A DNA stretch of 64,000 bases, from the NCBI RefSeq assembly GCF_029433295.1, contig NZ_JAQTHV010000002.1:434001-498000 (forward strand), in the 5' to 3' direction. This document shows positions 7,638 to 16,374 of this stretch, one piece after another. Below the pieces are notes generated by a model. It saw only the letters and a list, made by a program, of their open reading frames with translations, made no database searches and was not told the DNA's origin. The DNA is from Bifidobacterium sp. ESL0784. Lineage in GTDB: Bacteria > Actinomycetota > Actinomycetes > Actinomycetales > Bifidobacteriaceae. Made by a program: the position numbers and the translations under genes. Numbering within the stretch: the first letter of the stretch is position 1; each line of letters starts with the position of its first letter.

Positions 7638-8972
7638 TTACTTGGAGTGAGCCGCCTGATATTCCTTGGCCCAACCGTCAACGAAATTGGTCTTGACCTG
7701 ATCCCACTTTCCGGTGCCCTGGGCATATTCGAGCAATGCGTTGCCCAAATCGTTCTTCCACTGCTCGGAAGGCATCATGGTGTAGTCCCAATCCACCTGC
7801 TTCTTTCCTTCCTTGCGGTTTTCGGTTGCAGCCTCGATAAGCGGGTTATCGGCCTTGACGTCGCTGAAGGACTTGAACGGGGTGTTGAAGCCCATCGTCT
7901 TGCTGATGCCCTGCTTGCCGTCCTTCGAGGTAATCACCCATTTCAGGAACGCTTCGGTCGCCTTTTGATCGGCCGAAGAAGCCTTGGCATTGACGCACCA
8001 ATAATTTTCCGAACCTGTGGTCAAGCCCTGATCCTTTTCACCAGGGGCGCCAATATAAATAGGCAGCATGCCGATCTGATCAGCCTTGACTCCGGCCTTC
8101 TGCAAATCGGACCAGGCCCAAGTGCCGTTCTGATAGAGAGGAGCCTCACCGAGCGCAAACTCGGAATTGGCGTCATCACCGGTCTTCGAGCTCAGCTGCG
8201 ACGGTTCGGTCGTGGAATCCTTCAGATACAGATCGAAGATATCCTTGAACTGCGGCAGATACGTGCCCTTCACCGTCTTGGGCTGCTTGGTGATATGATC
8301 CTTCTGGAATTCGTAATACAGAGGGATATTGGCGAGCTGGGTCTTGAAACGCCAGTCGGAGCTGGAATCGAAACCGGCTGAAGTAAAGGCACCCTTGATG
8401 CCCAGATCGGACTTGTGCGCCTGGAGATCATCGCTGAGGGTCTTCAACGAGGCAAAGGAATTGACATCCTTGATGGACTTGACCTTTGCACCACTCATCG
8501 CGAAATACTTGTCGAGAATGTTCTTGTTATAGATGATGCCATAGCTTTCTGTGACGTACGGCACGGCGGCAACCTTCGAGCCATCCTTGATCGCCATACT
8601 CGGATCCTGAAGCTGCTTATAGACCTCGGTATCCTTCAGATCGGCGGTATAGTCCTTCCATACCTCGTAGCCCACCGGCCCGTTGATCTGGAAAAGCGTG
8701 GGCGCTTCGCTCTTTGACATCTCGCTCTTGAGCTGCTGGTCGTAAGTGTCCGAAGCCGCGGTCTCGACCGTGACCTGCACGCCGGTCTGCTTGGTGTACT
8801 CGGCGGCCAACGCCTTCCACTCTTTCGCCACTTCGGGCTTGAAATTGAGATAGTAGACCTTGCCTTTGCCATTGTCGTCAGACGACTTCGAGCTTCCGCA
8901 GCCCGCAAGCATTCCGACAGATACAGCGGCCGCGATAAACGACACTGCTATCGACTTGATTTTACGGTTCAT
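7638..8972 (-). CDS. Sugar ABC transporter substrate-binding lipoprotein (family 1), second copy
   Basis: A 444-residue binding lipoprotein with lipobox LAGC (lipidated Cys25), paralogous to the one at 1008-2378. The ATG at 8972 has GAGAAGG upstream. Segments such as AVPYVTESYGIIYNK and KSDLGIKGAF line up with the first copy, while the C-terminal third differs more, so the two may bind related but different sugars. It is upstream of and on the same strand as the permease pair. It is the natural cognate of that pair and the likely first gene of the operon. Substrate unknown. Confidence 0.93.
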   Translation of the reverse strand: MNRKIKSIAVSFIAAAVSVGMLAGCGSSKSSDDNGKGKVYYLNFKPEVAKEWKALAAEYTKQTGVQVTVETAASDTYDQQLKSEMSKSEAPTLFQINGPVGYEVWKDYTADLKDTEVYKQLQDPSMAIKDGSKVAAVPYVTESYGIIYNKNILDKYFAMSGAKVKSIKDVNSFASLKTLSDDLQAHKSDLGIKGAFTSAGFDSSSDWRFKTQLANIPLYYEFQKDHITKQPKTVKGTYLPQFKDIFDLYLKDSTTEPSQLSSKTGDDANSEFALGEAPLYQNGTWAWSDLQKAGVKADQIGMLPIYIGAPGEKDQGLTTGSENYWCVNAKASSADQKATEAFLKWVITSKDGKQGISKTMGFNTPFKSFSDVKADNPLIEAATENRKEGKKQVDWDYTMMPSEQWKNDLGNALLEYAQGTGKWDQVKTNFVDGWAKEYQAAHSK

Positions 8973-9011
8973 CTTTGTACCTTCTCTCGTTCATCGAGAT
9001 TACTGAATTGT

Positions 9012-9030
9012 CGCTGAACCATATTCAGCG
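9012..9030. promoter_or_regulatory. Inverted repeat upstream of the second binding-protein gene
   Basis: CGCTGAA and TTCAGCG are exact inverse arms around CCATA, about 40 bases before the ATG at 8972. A second inverted pair, ATTCGTA (9170-9176) and TACGAAT (9191-9197), lies further upstream. Both are candidate regulator sites; I could not identify a clear promoter between them. Confidence 0.35.
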
Positions 9031-9237
9031 TTACCACACGGATATCCAGCGGACTTCGGCGACGACCTTATGAATGGAAATCCATAGGGACAAGCCGCAT
9101 CGGATCTCGCCGAATATTCCCCCTTTCTTTGAAACCCTTTTGTAGCTCACGCTCCTTTCTACAATTTTTATTCGTATGTCCTATTTTGCGTACGAATAGC
9201 GAAAACCCAAACAGAAAACGACACAAGCACCGAACAA

Positions 9238-11313
9238 TCACAACCGCTTCAACAGTCCCCAATCCTTTCCCGCCTTTGCAAACACCGGCAAAGAATCAAG
9301 GGGGGCCGGCGAATCGATGGTGGAACCGCCCGGATATGCCCGTCCGTCACGCAAGTCGGTCCATGAAACCGAAGCATCCCCAGGCAGATAGACCTCACGC
9401 GACCTCGCCTTTAGCGTTGTCACCGGGGCCACCAGCAAATCAGGACCGAACATGTACTCGTCGGCGGTGTCGGCCGCCTTCTCGTCGTCCGGGAACTCGT
9501 AGAACAGCCCTCTGATGATGGGCTGGCCATCCTCGTGGGCAGTCTCGAACAGCGTACGCGTATACGGACGCAGCACTTCCCGGAGCTTGATGAATTTGAC
9601 GACTATATCCTCAACCTGTTCGCCCATGCTCCAAGGCTCGTTGTCGACTCCGGAAAGCGAGCGCGGGCTTCCGTCGGCGCTTCTGACCTGTTCCTTCATG
9701 GAACCGTCTGGCTGCAGGCCCGAACGACTTCCATGATTGCGCATCACGGGGCAGAAGCAGGAGAACTGAGCCCAACGGATGAAGAGTTCCCGGAAAGCCG
9801 GGGAATTGATATCGCCGTCATGGAAGCCGCCCATATCGGTGGTGAACCAAGGAATTCCGGCCATACCCATGTGGATGGCACAGGTGATTTGGGCCTTGAG
9901 GTCGTTAAAAGTGGATCCGACATCCCCCGACCAGACCAAGGTGCCATAACGCTGGGAACCCGCCCATGCGCAACGCGTAAGATTGACCACGTCGTTTTGC
10001 CGGCCCTGCGCGACCTGACCTTCGTAGAAACACCTGTTGTAATCGACCGGATAGATGTTGCCGACCTGCTGGCCCGCACCGGCGTAATAACGGTAGTTCT
10101 TGACATCGTACGTACCATATTCCGGTTCGGCCTCATCAAGCCAAAAAGCATCAATGCCATAATCGGTATAGTTACGTTTGCATGTATCCCATACGAAATC
10201 ACGTGCGGTAGGGTTGGTGGGATCGAAGAACTGGCTAGGGCCTTCGAACATCATACCGATATCTTCGCCGGTATCCGTACCGACCAAAAGATTCTCGGCC
10301 TTCATCTGCAGATAATTTTCGGAGTCCAAAGCCACTTGCGGCCATACCGAAACCATGACCTTGATACCCATGCTGTGCAACTCGTCGCACATCGCCTTGG
10401 GATCGGGCCAGAACTCGGTTTCGAAGCGGAAATCCCCCATGTGGGGCCAATGGAAGAAATCGATGACGATCAGGTCGAGCGGAATGCCTTTACGCTTGAA
10501 TTCATGGGCGACATCCAGCACCTGCTGCTGATTCCAATAGCGCAGTTTCGATTGCCAGAAGCCCAGACCCCACTCCGGCATGACCGGGGCGTAACCGGTG
10601 GCATCGGCATATTGCCGCTCTATCTGCGCAGGGGTGCCGCCGGCAGTCACCCAATAATCCAGCTGCTTCGCGGACTGCGCACGCCAGACCGTCTCGTTCT
10701 TGCTGAACGTCGCCGTGCCGATGGAAGGGTTATTCCATAAAAACCCATAGCCTTGTGAAGAGACGACGAACGGAATCGATGCCTGCGAATTACGATGCGC
10801 CAGCTCGAACGTCGAGCCTTTCAGGTCAAGGACGTTCTGCTGGTATTCGCCCATTCCATAGAGATGCTCGTCAACCGGCGCCACGAAGGAAGCCGTCACG
10901 GAGAAATCCCCTCCGCAGATGCCTTCAAAATCACGGGCCTTGAGATTCAGATTCCCGCCGATCGGTTTCTCTTCGAATAAAAGCTTGCCGTCGGCATTAT
11001 AAAAACTCAGCTCGCAATGGAACTGCTCGTAACCGGCGCCTTCATAAACGTTGTGGTGAGACTTTGCGCGAACGCTGATATCGCCATTGGCCAACGTCGC
11101 CGCACAACCGTCGTCGTCAATCGTGACTGTAGCCGACTCACCCTCATGCCCGGGCAGAAGCGCCCAGTCCAGGTTTTCGATCGGCTCATGCATTTGGCGG
11201 GCACGGACCCGCACGCTGTTACGGCCCCAAGCGTCAATGCGCAGATATTCGCCCCCGCCCGTCCAGAACAGAGAATGTCCGTCGGAACTCATTGAAAATT
11301 GATTCACGTGCAA
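9238..11313 (-). CDS. Glycoside hydrolase family 31 (alpha-xylosidase-like)
   Basis: A 691-residue GH31 enzyme without a signal peptide. Its catalytic signature is FWLDEAEPE with the nucleophile at Asp393, and the acid/base is expected at Asp464 in VWSGDVGST. The WLD(E/A)xEP form resembles alpha-xylosidase-type GH31 enzymes more than the WWIDWQQ type of the 2537 gene, so the two glycosidases probably cut different bonds. The start is a TTG at 11313 with AAAGGGG seven bases before it; a GTG two codons later is possible. Transcription is from the strong promoter at 11380-11408. It is in the same orientation as lacI upstream and the transporter genes downstream, consistent with cytoplasmic breakdown of the imported sugar. 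Confidence 0.88.
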   Translation of the reverse strand: MHVNQFSMSSDGHSLFWTGGGEYLRIDAWGRNSVRVRARQMHEPIENLDWALLPGHEGESATVTIDDDGCAATLANGDISVRAKSHHNVYEGAGYEQFHCELSFYNADGKLLFEEKPIGGNLNLKARDFEGICGGDFSVTASFVAPVDEHLYGMGEYQQNVLDLKGSTFELAHRNSQASIPFVVSSQGYGFLWNNPSIGTATFSKNETVWRAQSAKQLDYWVTAGGTPAQIERQYADATGYAPVMPEWGLGFWQSKLRYWNQQQVLDVAHEFKRKGIPLDLIVIDFFHWPHMGDFRFETEFWPDPKAMCDELHSMGIKVMVSVWPQVALDSENYLQMKAENLLVGTDTGEDIGMMFEGPSQFFDPTNPTARDFVWDTCKRNYTDYGIDAFWLDEAEPEYGTYDVKNYRYYAGAGQQVGNIYPVDYNRCFYEGQVAQGRQNDVVNLTRCAWAGSQRYGTLVWSGDVGSTFNDLKAQITCAIHMGMAGIPWFTTDMGGFHDGDINSPAFRELFIRWAQFSCFCPVMRNHGSRSGLQPDGSMKEQVRSADGSPRSLSGVDNEPWSMGEQVEDIVVKFIKLREVLRPYTRTLFETAHEDGQPIIRGLFYEFPDDEKAADTADEYMFGPDLLVAPVTTLKARSREVYLPGDASVSWTDLRDGRAYPGGSTIDSPAPLDSLPVFAKAGKDWGLLKRL

Positions 11314-11361
11314 TTCAGACCCCTTTGTTCCGTCACTTCTAAATCAAAGTAAACCAGCTAT

Positions 11362-11417
11362 TTAATCGGTTCAATAACCATTATATACCATGCTTCCCAA
11401 AAATTCAATTCATTGAA
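11362..11417 (-). promoter_or_regulatory. Strong promoter of the GH31 gene with two candidate operators
   Basis: On the minus strand TTGAAT (11408-11403) and a consensus TATAAT (11385-11380) are 17 bases apart. The perfect inverted repeat TTCAAT-TC-ATTGAA (11404-11417) overlaps the -35 box. TTGAACCGATTAA (11374-11362), a semi-palindrome with LacI-like symmetry, lies at the expected start point. The arrangement suggests repression by the adjacent LacI protein. Confidence 0.7.
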
Positions 11418-11593
11418 TAAAGTGCTGCTAAGGGTCTGGAACCGGCCCATAAGCGGAAGTCCACTTCAACGTTCACACCAATCGCGGTTACGCACAACCA
11501 CCCGGTCTTGGCCGGATTGATCCATTCATTTGACCGCGCTATCAAGCCGGCTCGAACCGTCGGCCCGTGCAAAACGAACCAACACGGGACCTT

Positions 11594-12607
11594 TTATCGC
11601 GATATGCGTTTTACGGAATCGGCCAGCAGAAGATGCTGACCGACCAGCACACGCCTAGCCGGGCCGTCCGGTGACTCTATCCGGTGCACAAGCGTGCCCA
11701 CGGTGCGCTTGACGATCGCGTTGATGTCGAGATTCATGGCGGTGAAAGGAATCTGCATGCCAACGCCCACCTTGTCGGGGATGACGGCAACAACAGAGAA
11801 ATCCTCGGGAATCTTGATATTGAGGCTCAAGAAAGCTTGGGACACCTCGATAACGGCTGCATCGTTATGAATCAGTATGGCGGTCGCATCGCCGTATTCC
11901 TCCACCGCACGCTTCAATCGCCGCAACAAATCGGCCATGCTGTTTTCAGGGTAGATGCAATGAATCTTCATGCCCAACGCCTGCGCCCGTTCGACCATCG
12001 CGGACCTGAAACGAATTGCGTAGTTCAGCCGCCTTTCATAGGTCATCTTCGGCCAACCGATGAAAATCAAATCCCTATGGCCATACCGGTACAGGTAATT
12101 GACCAGAGTACTGCTGATTTCCTCAAAATCCGCGTCCACCGAATCAAGGCCCATCGAATCCTCCGGATCACCGAGCAGGACTGTAGGCAACCCGGATTGG
12201 ACGGCTGCGCGAATCCGCGAATCGCCGTTGCGAACGTCGAGGATGATGGCACCGTCTATGCGCTTGGTGAGCGCCGCGGATTTCAAAGCGCTCGCGCCAT
12301 CAGCACCCGCAAGAAGCATGGTGTCGTAGCCCATATCGCCTGCGGCACGAGCGATGCCATACAGATAGGCGCTTAGGGAAAGAGAGAATGACGCGTTTTG
12401 CTCGGCCGAAGACAACACCCCGATCGCCCCGGTCTTCGAGGTCGAAAGCACACGCGCGGCATGATTAATGGAGTACCCGAGCTTTTCCATTTCCGCGCGT
12501 ACCCTGCTTGCGGTTTTCTCGGAAATCAGGGGGCTGCCAGATACTACATACGAAACCGTCGCCTTTGAGACCCCTGCCGCATCCGCCACATCCTGCATGG
12601 TGACCAT
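11594..12607 (-). CDS. LacI-family transcriptional repressor
   Basis: A 337-residue regulator. Residues 4-24 (MQDVADAAGVSKATVSYVVS) are the classic LacI helix-turn-helix, followed by the hinge helix near NHAARVLS. A periplasmic-binding-protein-like sensor domain runs from GAIGVL (about residue 60) to the end. The ATG at 12607 has GGAGAAG upstream. It is encoded just before the GH31 gene and close to the transporter genes, and LacI-type sites sit at 7357 and 11362. It most likely represses this sugar island and releases on binding the sugar or a breakdown product. The effector is unknown. Confidence 0.93.
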   Translation of the reverse strand: MVTMQDVADAAGVSKATVSYVVSGSPLISEKTASRVRAEMEKLGYSINHAARVLSTSKTGAIGVLSSAEQNASFSLSLSAYLYGIARAAGDMGYDTMLLAGADGASALKSAALTKRIDGAIILDVRNGDSRIRAAVQSGLPTVLLGDPEDSMGLDSVDADFEEISSTLVNYLYRYGHRDLIFIGWPKMTYERRLNYAIRFRSAMVERAQALGMKIHCIYPENSMADLLRRLKRAVEEYGDATAILIHNDAAVIEVSQAFLSLNIKIPEDFSVVAVIPDKVGVGMQIPFTAMNLDINAIVKRTVGTLVHRIESPDGPARRVLVGQHLLLADSVKRISR

Positions 12608-12829
12608 TGCTTATCTTCTCCTCATACCCGACAGGTTTTGTGCAGACAACGTCGGTGCACAATCTTCCGTAAAAATGCTGTTCTTCATCCTATCAGCACT
12701 CAACCATAAATGCTACGAAATAGCATGAGGCGGTACCATGTTGAAGCCCCAGCTCACTTGCTGCTTATTCGTCTTCTGATCGGCTACAGCGGCGGCGACA
12801 AGAGGATCGCCGCTCTTTGCCGTCATCTT

Positions 12830-13528
12830 TCAAATGTTCCAGTGGATGATGACGGGGTCGTCTTTGTAGTATCCGAGCACCGAGTGATGGGCGGTGTCGA
12901 GACGCAGGAAACGGCCTGAATGCGGGTCGGCACGCAGCCATTGCGTGGTGACGATACGCAGAATATGGGCATGCGCCACGAGCAGGACATTGTGGCCGGC
13001 AAGCATCAACGGCGTCACTTTTCCGATGACTCGTCGAGCGCGGGCGGCCGCCTCATCCACCGTTTCGCCAGCACCACTGTGAACGTCGACTTTTCCGCTG
13101 TCGGGCAGAGTGCAGACCCAATCACCTTGCATCCGTGCCGGCAACACCTCGGGGCCTTCATCCCAAACGCACCAATCGTGCCCCAGCACGGCACCGACCT
13201 CCTCACGCCTTCGGCCTTCGGCGGGGCCGTAATCCCATTCCATCAAGTCGTCAAGGGTCTCAAAATCGGAATAACCGGCCAATTGCGCGGTCTCGCGGGC
13301 ACGACGCAACGGACTGGAAAAAATGTGCCCACGCCCAAAACCGTCCGGGAACGCCCCACGCAATCGTTTTCCGCCTTCCAACGCCTGGCGGCGGCCTTCT
13401 TCGTTCAGCGGCACATCCGTACGTCCGGTGTATTGCCCGCTAACGCTCCATGCCGTCTGGCCATGACGCAGCAACACCAAGTAGCCGGGTTTCGAGGCCC
13501 CTTCGCCCGAAGTAAGATAATCAGTCAT
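12830..13528 (-). CDS. Histidine phosphatase family protein
   Basis: A 232-residue cytoplasmic phosphatase of the phosphoglycerate-mutase-like superfamily. The catalytic RHG motif is LLRHGQTAW with the phosphorylated His22. Further hallmarks are TGRTDVPLNEEG, FSSPLRRARETA and the second histidine region LLVAHAHILRIV. Members hydrolyse phosphate esters through a phosphohistidine, but substrates vary from sugar phosphates to cobalamin precursors, and no cobalamin genes are nearby. The gene stands alone, head-on with nothing on its 5' side until the plus-strand DUF4235 gene. A GC-rich hairpin at 12788-12814 beyond the stop may end the transcript. Confidence 0.9.
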   Translation of the reverse strand: MTDYLTSGEGASKPGYLVLLRHGQTAWSVSGQYTGRTDVPLNEEGRRQALEGGKRLRGAFPDGFGRGHIFSSPLRRARETAQLAGYSDFETLDDLMEWDYGPAEGRRREEVGAVLGHDWCVWDEGPEVLPARMQGDWVCTLPDSGKVDVHSGAGETVDEAAARARRVIGKVTPLMLAGHNVLLVAHAHILRIVTTQWLRADPHSGRFLRLDTAHHSVLGYYKDDPVIIHWNI

Positions 13529-13787
13529 AACGTCACTCTAACGCAGGCCGTCAAGACGCGCAAAATCAATTGGGCATAATCCGCTAATCACCCCACCCAT
13601 AATTTGTAATGCATAATTTTCGTTGACGCCATCGCAACAACACCGCCGTCCGTCATCGGGATTTACCTGCTACCCAGCGGAACCGGCAAAACCCAAAAGT
13701 CAAATGGGCCAACAAGCGAATCGACAAAATCCTCAACCCATTGAGCTCGTTGAACATCAGGGACAGTGCCGCGTCTATTATGGAAAG

Positions 13788-14411
13788 ATGCACGCAAGAC
13801 ACAGCAAAACCGCAGTGAAGGAAGCCACGAAGGCTCCAAGCACACCCGCATGGGATTCTTTTATGCCTTCCGTATCTCCCGAAGCCGGTTCCACAGGTCA
13901 TGAACCTTCGGCTTCCGGACCCTCGGCACCGAAATCGGCGCTGCAACCGTCTGCGTCCACCATCTCAGTTTCGGCATCATCCTCATCGTCAACGCCGCAA
14001 ACATCTGCACCGTCACCTTCGTCGCCTACGCCTTCGCCCTCATCGTCCTCCTCCACAGCCGACCACATCGTTGAAAGCCTCCATCGCGTCGACAAGAAAG
14101 TAGAAACCATGCGCCAACATCGTTTGCAAGACCCCGACACCTTGGGCGACAAGATTGTCAAAGTCGTATTGCCGACCGTACTGGGGGCGCTGGCTGGCAA
14201 GATATTCAAAACCATCTGGGACAACCAGGTCACCAACCGCCATGCGCCTGCCGGTGGAGACAGCGCAGAAGACGCACAACAACAAGGTTTCATCGCCAGC
14301 GTCATTTTCGCTGCGGCCTCGGCAGCATTCGGCTCCGTGATTTCCACGCTGGGCACACGCGGCTCGAACGCCCTGGTCACCCGCCGTCAGAACCGCCGAA
14401 GCGGAAAATAG
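13788..14411 (+). CDS. DUF4235-like membrane-associated protein
   Basis: The frame is open from 13623, but I take the ATG at 13788 (207 residues), where protein-like sequence begins; no clear ribosome site supports either start. Residues 1-85 are rich in Ser, Pro and Ala and look disordered. The C-terminal half (from about IVESLHRVDKKVETMRQH) has the DUF4235 pattern: VLPTVLGALAGKIFKTIWD, a short polar stretch, then a small hydrophobic helix, IASVIFAAASAAFGSVIST, and a basic end. Family function is unknown; members are small proteins with one or two membrane helices found in Actinobacteria. The long disordered N-terminal region is unusual for it. Confidence 0.7.
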   Translation: MHARHSKTAVKEATKAPSTPAWDSFMPSVSPEAGSTGHEPSASGPSAPKSALQPSASTISVSASSSSSTPQTSAPSPSSPTPSPSSSSSTADHIVESLHRVDKKVETMRQHRLQDPDTLGDKIVKVVLPTVLGALAGKIFKTIWDNQVTNRHAPAGGDSAEDAQQQGFIASVIFAAASAAFGSVISTLGTRGSNALVTRRQNRRSGK

Positions 14412-14828
14412 CCAAAAGCCGTCGAAATCGTCAAGCCAGTTTCGCCTTTCACCGATATCGTTGCCGCTCAGCCCGGCTCCTTTGCGCGGTGGCTACAGCC
14501 GTCAGCAAGCCCCCCCGAAGACGGTCGAGTGTGCACGATTTTTCGCAGCACTTACATGCCGACTGCGAACAAAACGCCAATCTCCGCGAATGAGATAGGT
14601 TATCGTCAGCTATTTGTGACTTTTTACTTGCTTGCTGCCGACATCTAAGCAAAAAGTCACATTTACGACCTCTATTTGTCGCTTTTTACTTAGAACCGCC
14701 TTGCAAACAAGTAAAATGTCACAAATACACCAGCAAAGATACGGCCGCAAAATAGATATCAATCTCACATCCGTCGCGTTACCCAGAGCTGAAAATCGAT
14801 GACCTGATTCATCAATATCTGAAAGAAT
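14412..14828. other. Intergenic region with alternating inverted motif
   Basis: A gap of 417 bases before the nitroreductase. Apart from the fourfold motif at 14611-14727 I see no gene, only short frames without family features. Confidence 0.5.
14611..14727. repeat. Four copies of a 20-bp motif in alternating orientation
   Basis: TATTTGTGACTTTTTACTTG (14611-14630) recurs inverted at 14647-14665, direct at 14673-14692 (TATTTGTCGCTTTTTACTTA) and inverted at 14708-14727 (CAAGTAAAATGTCACAAATA). Neighbouring copies can pair as two hairpins, and the outer two as one long stem. It lies about 100 bases upstream of the nitroreductase. It may be a cooperative binding site or a small non-autonomous repeat element. 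Confidence 0.65.
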
Positions 14829-15626
14829 ATGGCTATGACCGAATCACAGAATAACCTTCGTAGCAACCAGACCATCGAAACCCTATTGAACCGGCGCTCG
14901 ATCCGCAAGTTCAAGGCGGAGGACATCGACGAGCAGACCGTCGCCACTTTGGAAACCGTGGCGCAGCACGCCGCCTCAAGCCAGTATTTGCAGGACTGGT
15001 CGGCCGTGCGCGTGGAGGACCAAGATATCAAGGACAACATCGCCGAGATTTGCCACCAGAGCTACGTGGCCGAAGCGCCGCTGCTTTATATCTTCGTCGC
15101 CGACGAGCACCGAAACGCCGCCATCGCCGAACGCAAGGGCGTCAATATCCATTCCGCCGAATTCACGCTCAATTCCAGTTATCGTTTCTCTCAGGCGCAA
15201 AACGACGCCGTGCTCGCGCTGCACGCCATGGAGACCGCCGCCTATTCGCTTGATCTGGGTTGCGTGATTCTTGGATCCGTACTCAACGAGCCGAGCAAGC
15301 TGATCGAGCTGCTGCATCTGCCGGAATTCACCTACCCTGTGCTTGGCCTTGCGCTCGGCAAGCCCGACCAGTCGCCGGCGCTGAAGCCGCGTATGGAACG
15401 CTCCACACAGTTCTTCACCGACCGCTACCCCGCCGATGACACCAATCTGATGCATGACCTCGATGAGTTCGATGACACTGTCCATCAGTATTACGATCTG
15501 CGCAACACCTCGCGCCCCGTCGACGCCTTCAGCGACCAGATCACCAAGAACGCCGTCGACACCGGCGTCTTCAGCCGCGCTGTCAAACCGGCTGCCGAAA
15601 AGCAGGGCTTCCGTCTCGACCACTGA
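14829..15626 (+). CDS. Nitroreductase-family FMN oxidoreductase
   Basis: A 265-residue flavoprotein of the nitroreductase superfamily. The FMN-phosphate motif is near the start (LLNRRSIRKFK, residues 19-29). Typical later segments are AVLALHAMETAAYSLDLGCV (about 128-147) and the PEFTYPVLGLALGKPD stretch near 170-185. Length and layout fit the NfsA/FRP-like NADPH-dependent group, which reduces nitroaromatics, quinones or flavins as a dimer. The ATG at 14829 has only a weak GAAAGA ribosome site, and a second ATG follows two codons later. A strong terminator lies just after the stop. Confidence 0.88.
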   Translation: MAMTESQNNLRSNQTIETLLNRRSIRKFKAEDIDEQTVATLETVAQHAASSQYLQDWSAVRVEDQDIKDNIAEICHQSYVAEAPLLYIFVADEHRNAAIAERKGVNIHSAEFTLNSSYRFSQAQNDAVLALHAMETAAYSLDLGCVILGSVLNEPSKLIELLHLPEFTYPVLGLALGKPDQSPALKPRMERSTQFFTDRYPADDTNLMHDLDEFDDTVHQYYDLRNTSRPVDAFSDQITKNAVDTGVFSRAVKPAAEKQGFRLDH

Positions 15627-15653
15627 AATTGCCGCTAACGCGAACACAACAAA

Positions 15654-15699
15654 ATCCGTATCGAAGCTCTCATATCCATGGGTTTCGATACGGATTTTT
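15654..15699 (+). terminator. Terminator after the nitroreductase
   Basis: ATCCGTATCGAA (15654-15665) pairs perfectly with TTCGATACGGAT (15684-15695), followed by TTTT. Confidence 0.88.
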
Positions 15700-15721
15700 G
15701 CATGTTGGCCTAGCTGCCGAA

Positions 15722-15988
15722 TTACCGACGTCGCGGCTTGAAACCGCGCTTACGAGAACGCGGTTTGCCGCGTTGGACAGCGGCTTGGGCACTGATGCCG
15801 CGCAGAAACTGTTCCTCTTTGGGATCGTGATGGGTTAAGTGCCAGCCACCGCAATATTCACACCGATAGACCCACAGCTCGGCGTCACGCTCGATGAAGG
15901 CCTGCCGAGCAGCAGCCTCGGCCTGGGCCTTATCGTGATAGATGATCTTGCGCGAGCTGGCGCAACGTTTCGGGGTGAAGTAGTGCAC
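15722..15988 (-). CDS. Small Cys/His protein of unknown function
   Basis: An 88-residue protein starting at GTG (15988) with GGGTAGGGG just before it. The middle holds WVYRCEYCGGWHLTHH, a CxxC plus paired histidines that could bind zinc. The C-terminus is strongly basic (RGKPRSRKRGFKPRRR), suggesting contact with nucleic acid. I do not recognise a named family, though short actinobacterial and phage proteins with a YRCxxCGGWHLT motif are familiar. Its start is only a few bases after the stop of the hydrophobic ORF at 15993-16256, so the two may be co-transcribed. Confidence 0.65.
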   Translation of the reverse strand: MHYFTPKRCASSRKIIYHDKAQAEAAARQAFIERDAELWVYRCEYCGGWHLTHHDPKEEQFLRGISAQAAVQRGKPRSRKRGFKPRRR

Positions 15989-15992
15989 GCCC

Positions 15993-16256
15993 CTACCCTA
16001 GCAACGCGGGATTACAGCGGGCCGAACGACCCCAGAACCATAATTGTCCAACAAGCAAACGCGCACGTATGCACTTTGCCGCCGGAAAACTGCATATAAC
16101 CAACAACCAGATACCGTCTATCAGCAGCAAAATGCGAAGCCGACGCATTAACGCTGGGAAACCGCACATACACAGCAACCAAAGTCCGCTTACCGGCAGC
16201 ACCACGACGGAAATCGCCAATAGCACAAAGTCGTGCGGGTAAACCTCATTCAACAA
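15993..16256 (-). CDS. Possible small membrane protein, TTG start
   Basis: An 87-residue frame starting at a TTG (16256) with a good GGAGG eight bases upstream. Two long hydrophobic stretches are visible, FVLLAISVVVLPVSGLWLL (about residues 10-28) and LRILLLIDGIWLLVICSF (about 40-57), so it would be a two-helix membrane protein. The stop is about four bases before the start of the Cys/His protein, an operon-like spacing. I know no family for it. The ribosome site and spacing support it; the unusual start and lack of recognised homologues speak against it. Confidence 0.42.
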   Translation of the reverse strand: MLNEVYPHDFVLLAISVVVLPVSGLWLLCMCGFPALMRRLRILLLIDGIWLLVICSFPAAKCIRARLLVGQLWFWGRSARCNPALLG

Positions 16257-16304
16257 CGAACCAACCTCCGTTTACCAGCGCTGGCGACGCGCATGCATGC
16301 AAAA

Positions 16305-16353
16305 ATGCGGGTGAGCGGCACCTGAGCTGAAAACAGATGCCGTTTACCCGCAT
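16305..16353. terminator. Bidirectional stem-loop between aldo/keto reductase and small gene
   Basis: ATGCGGGTGAGCGGCA (16305-16320) pairs with TGCCGTTTACCCGCAT (16338-16353) with a small internal mismatch. It lies 22 bases beyond the reductase stop. Confidence 0.65.
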
Positions 16354-16374
16354 GAATATATAGAAATCAGCGCT

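Noticed and set aside
14611..14727. CRISPR-like array
   Set aside because: The four copies alternate in direction and spacing is irregular (8-16 bases), so there are no repeats and spacers in the CRISPR sense.
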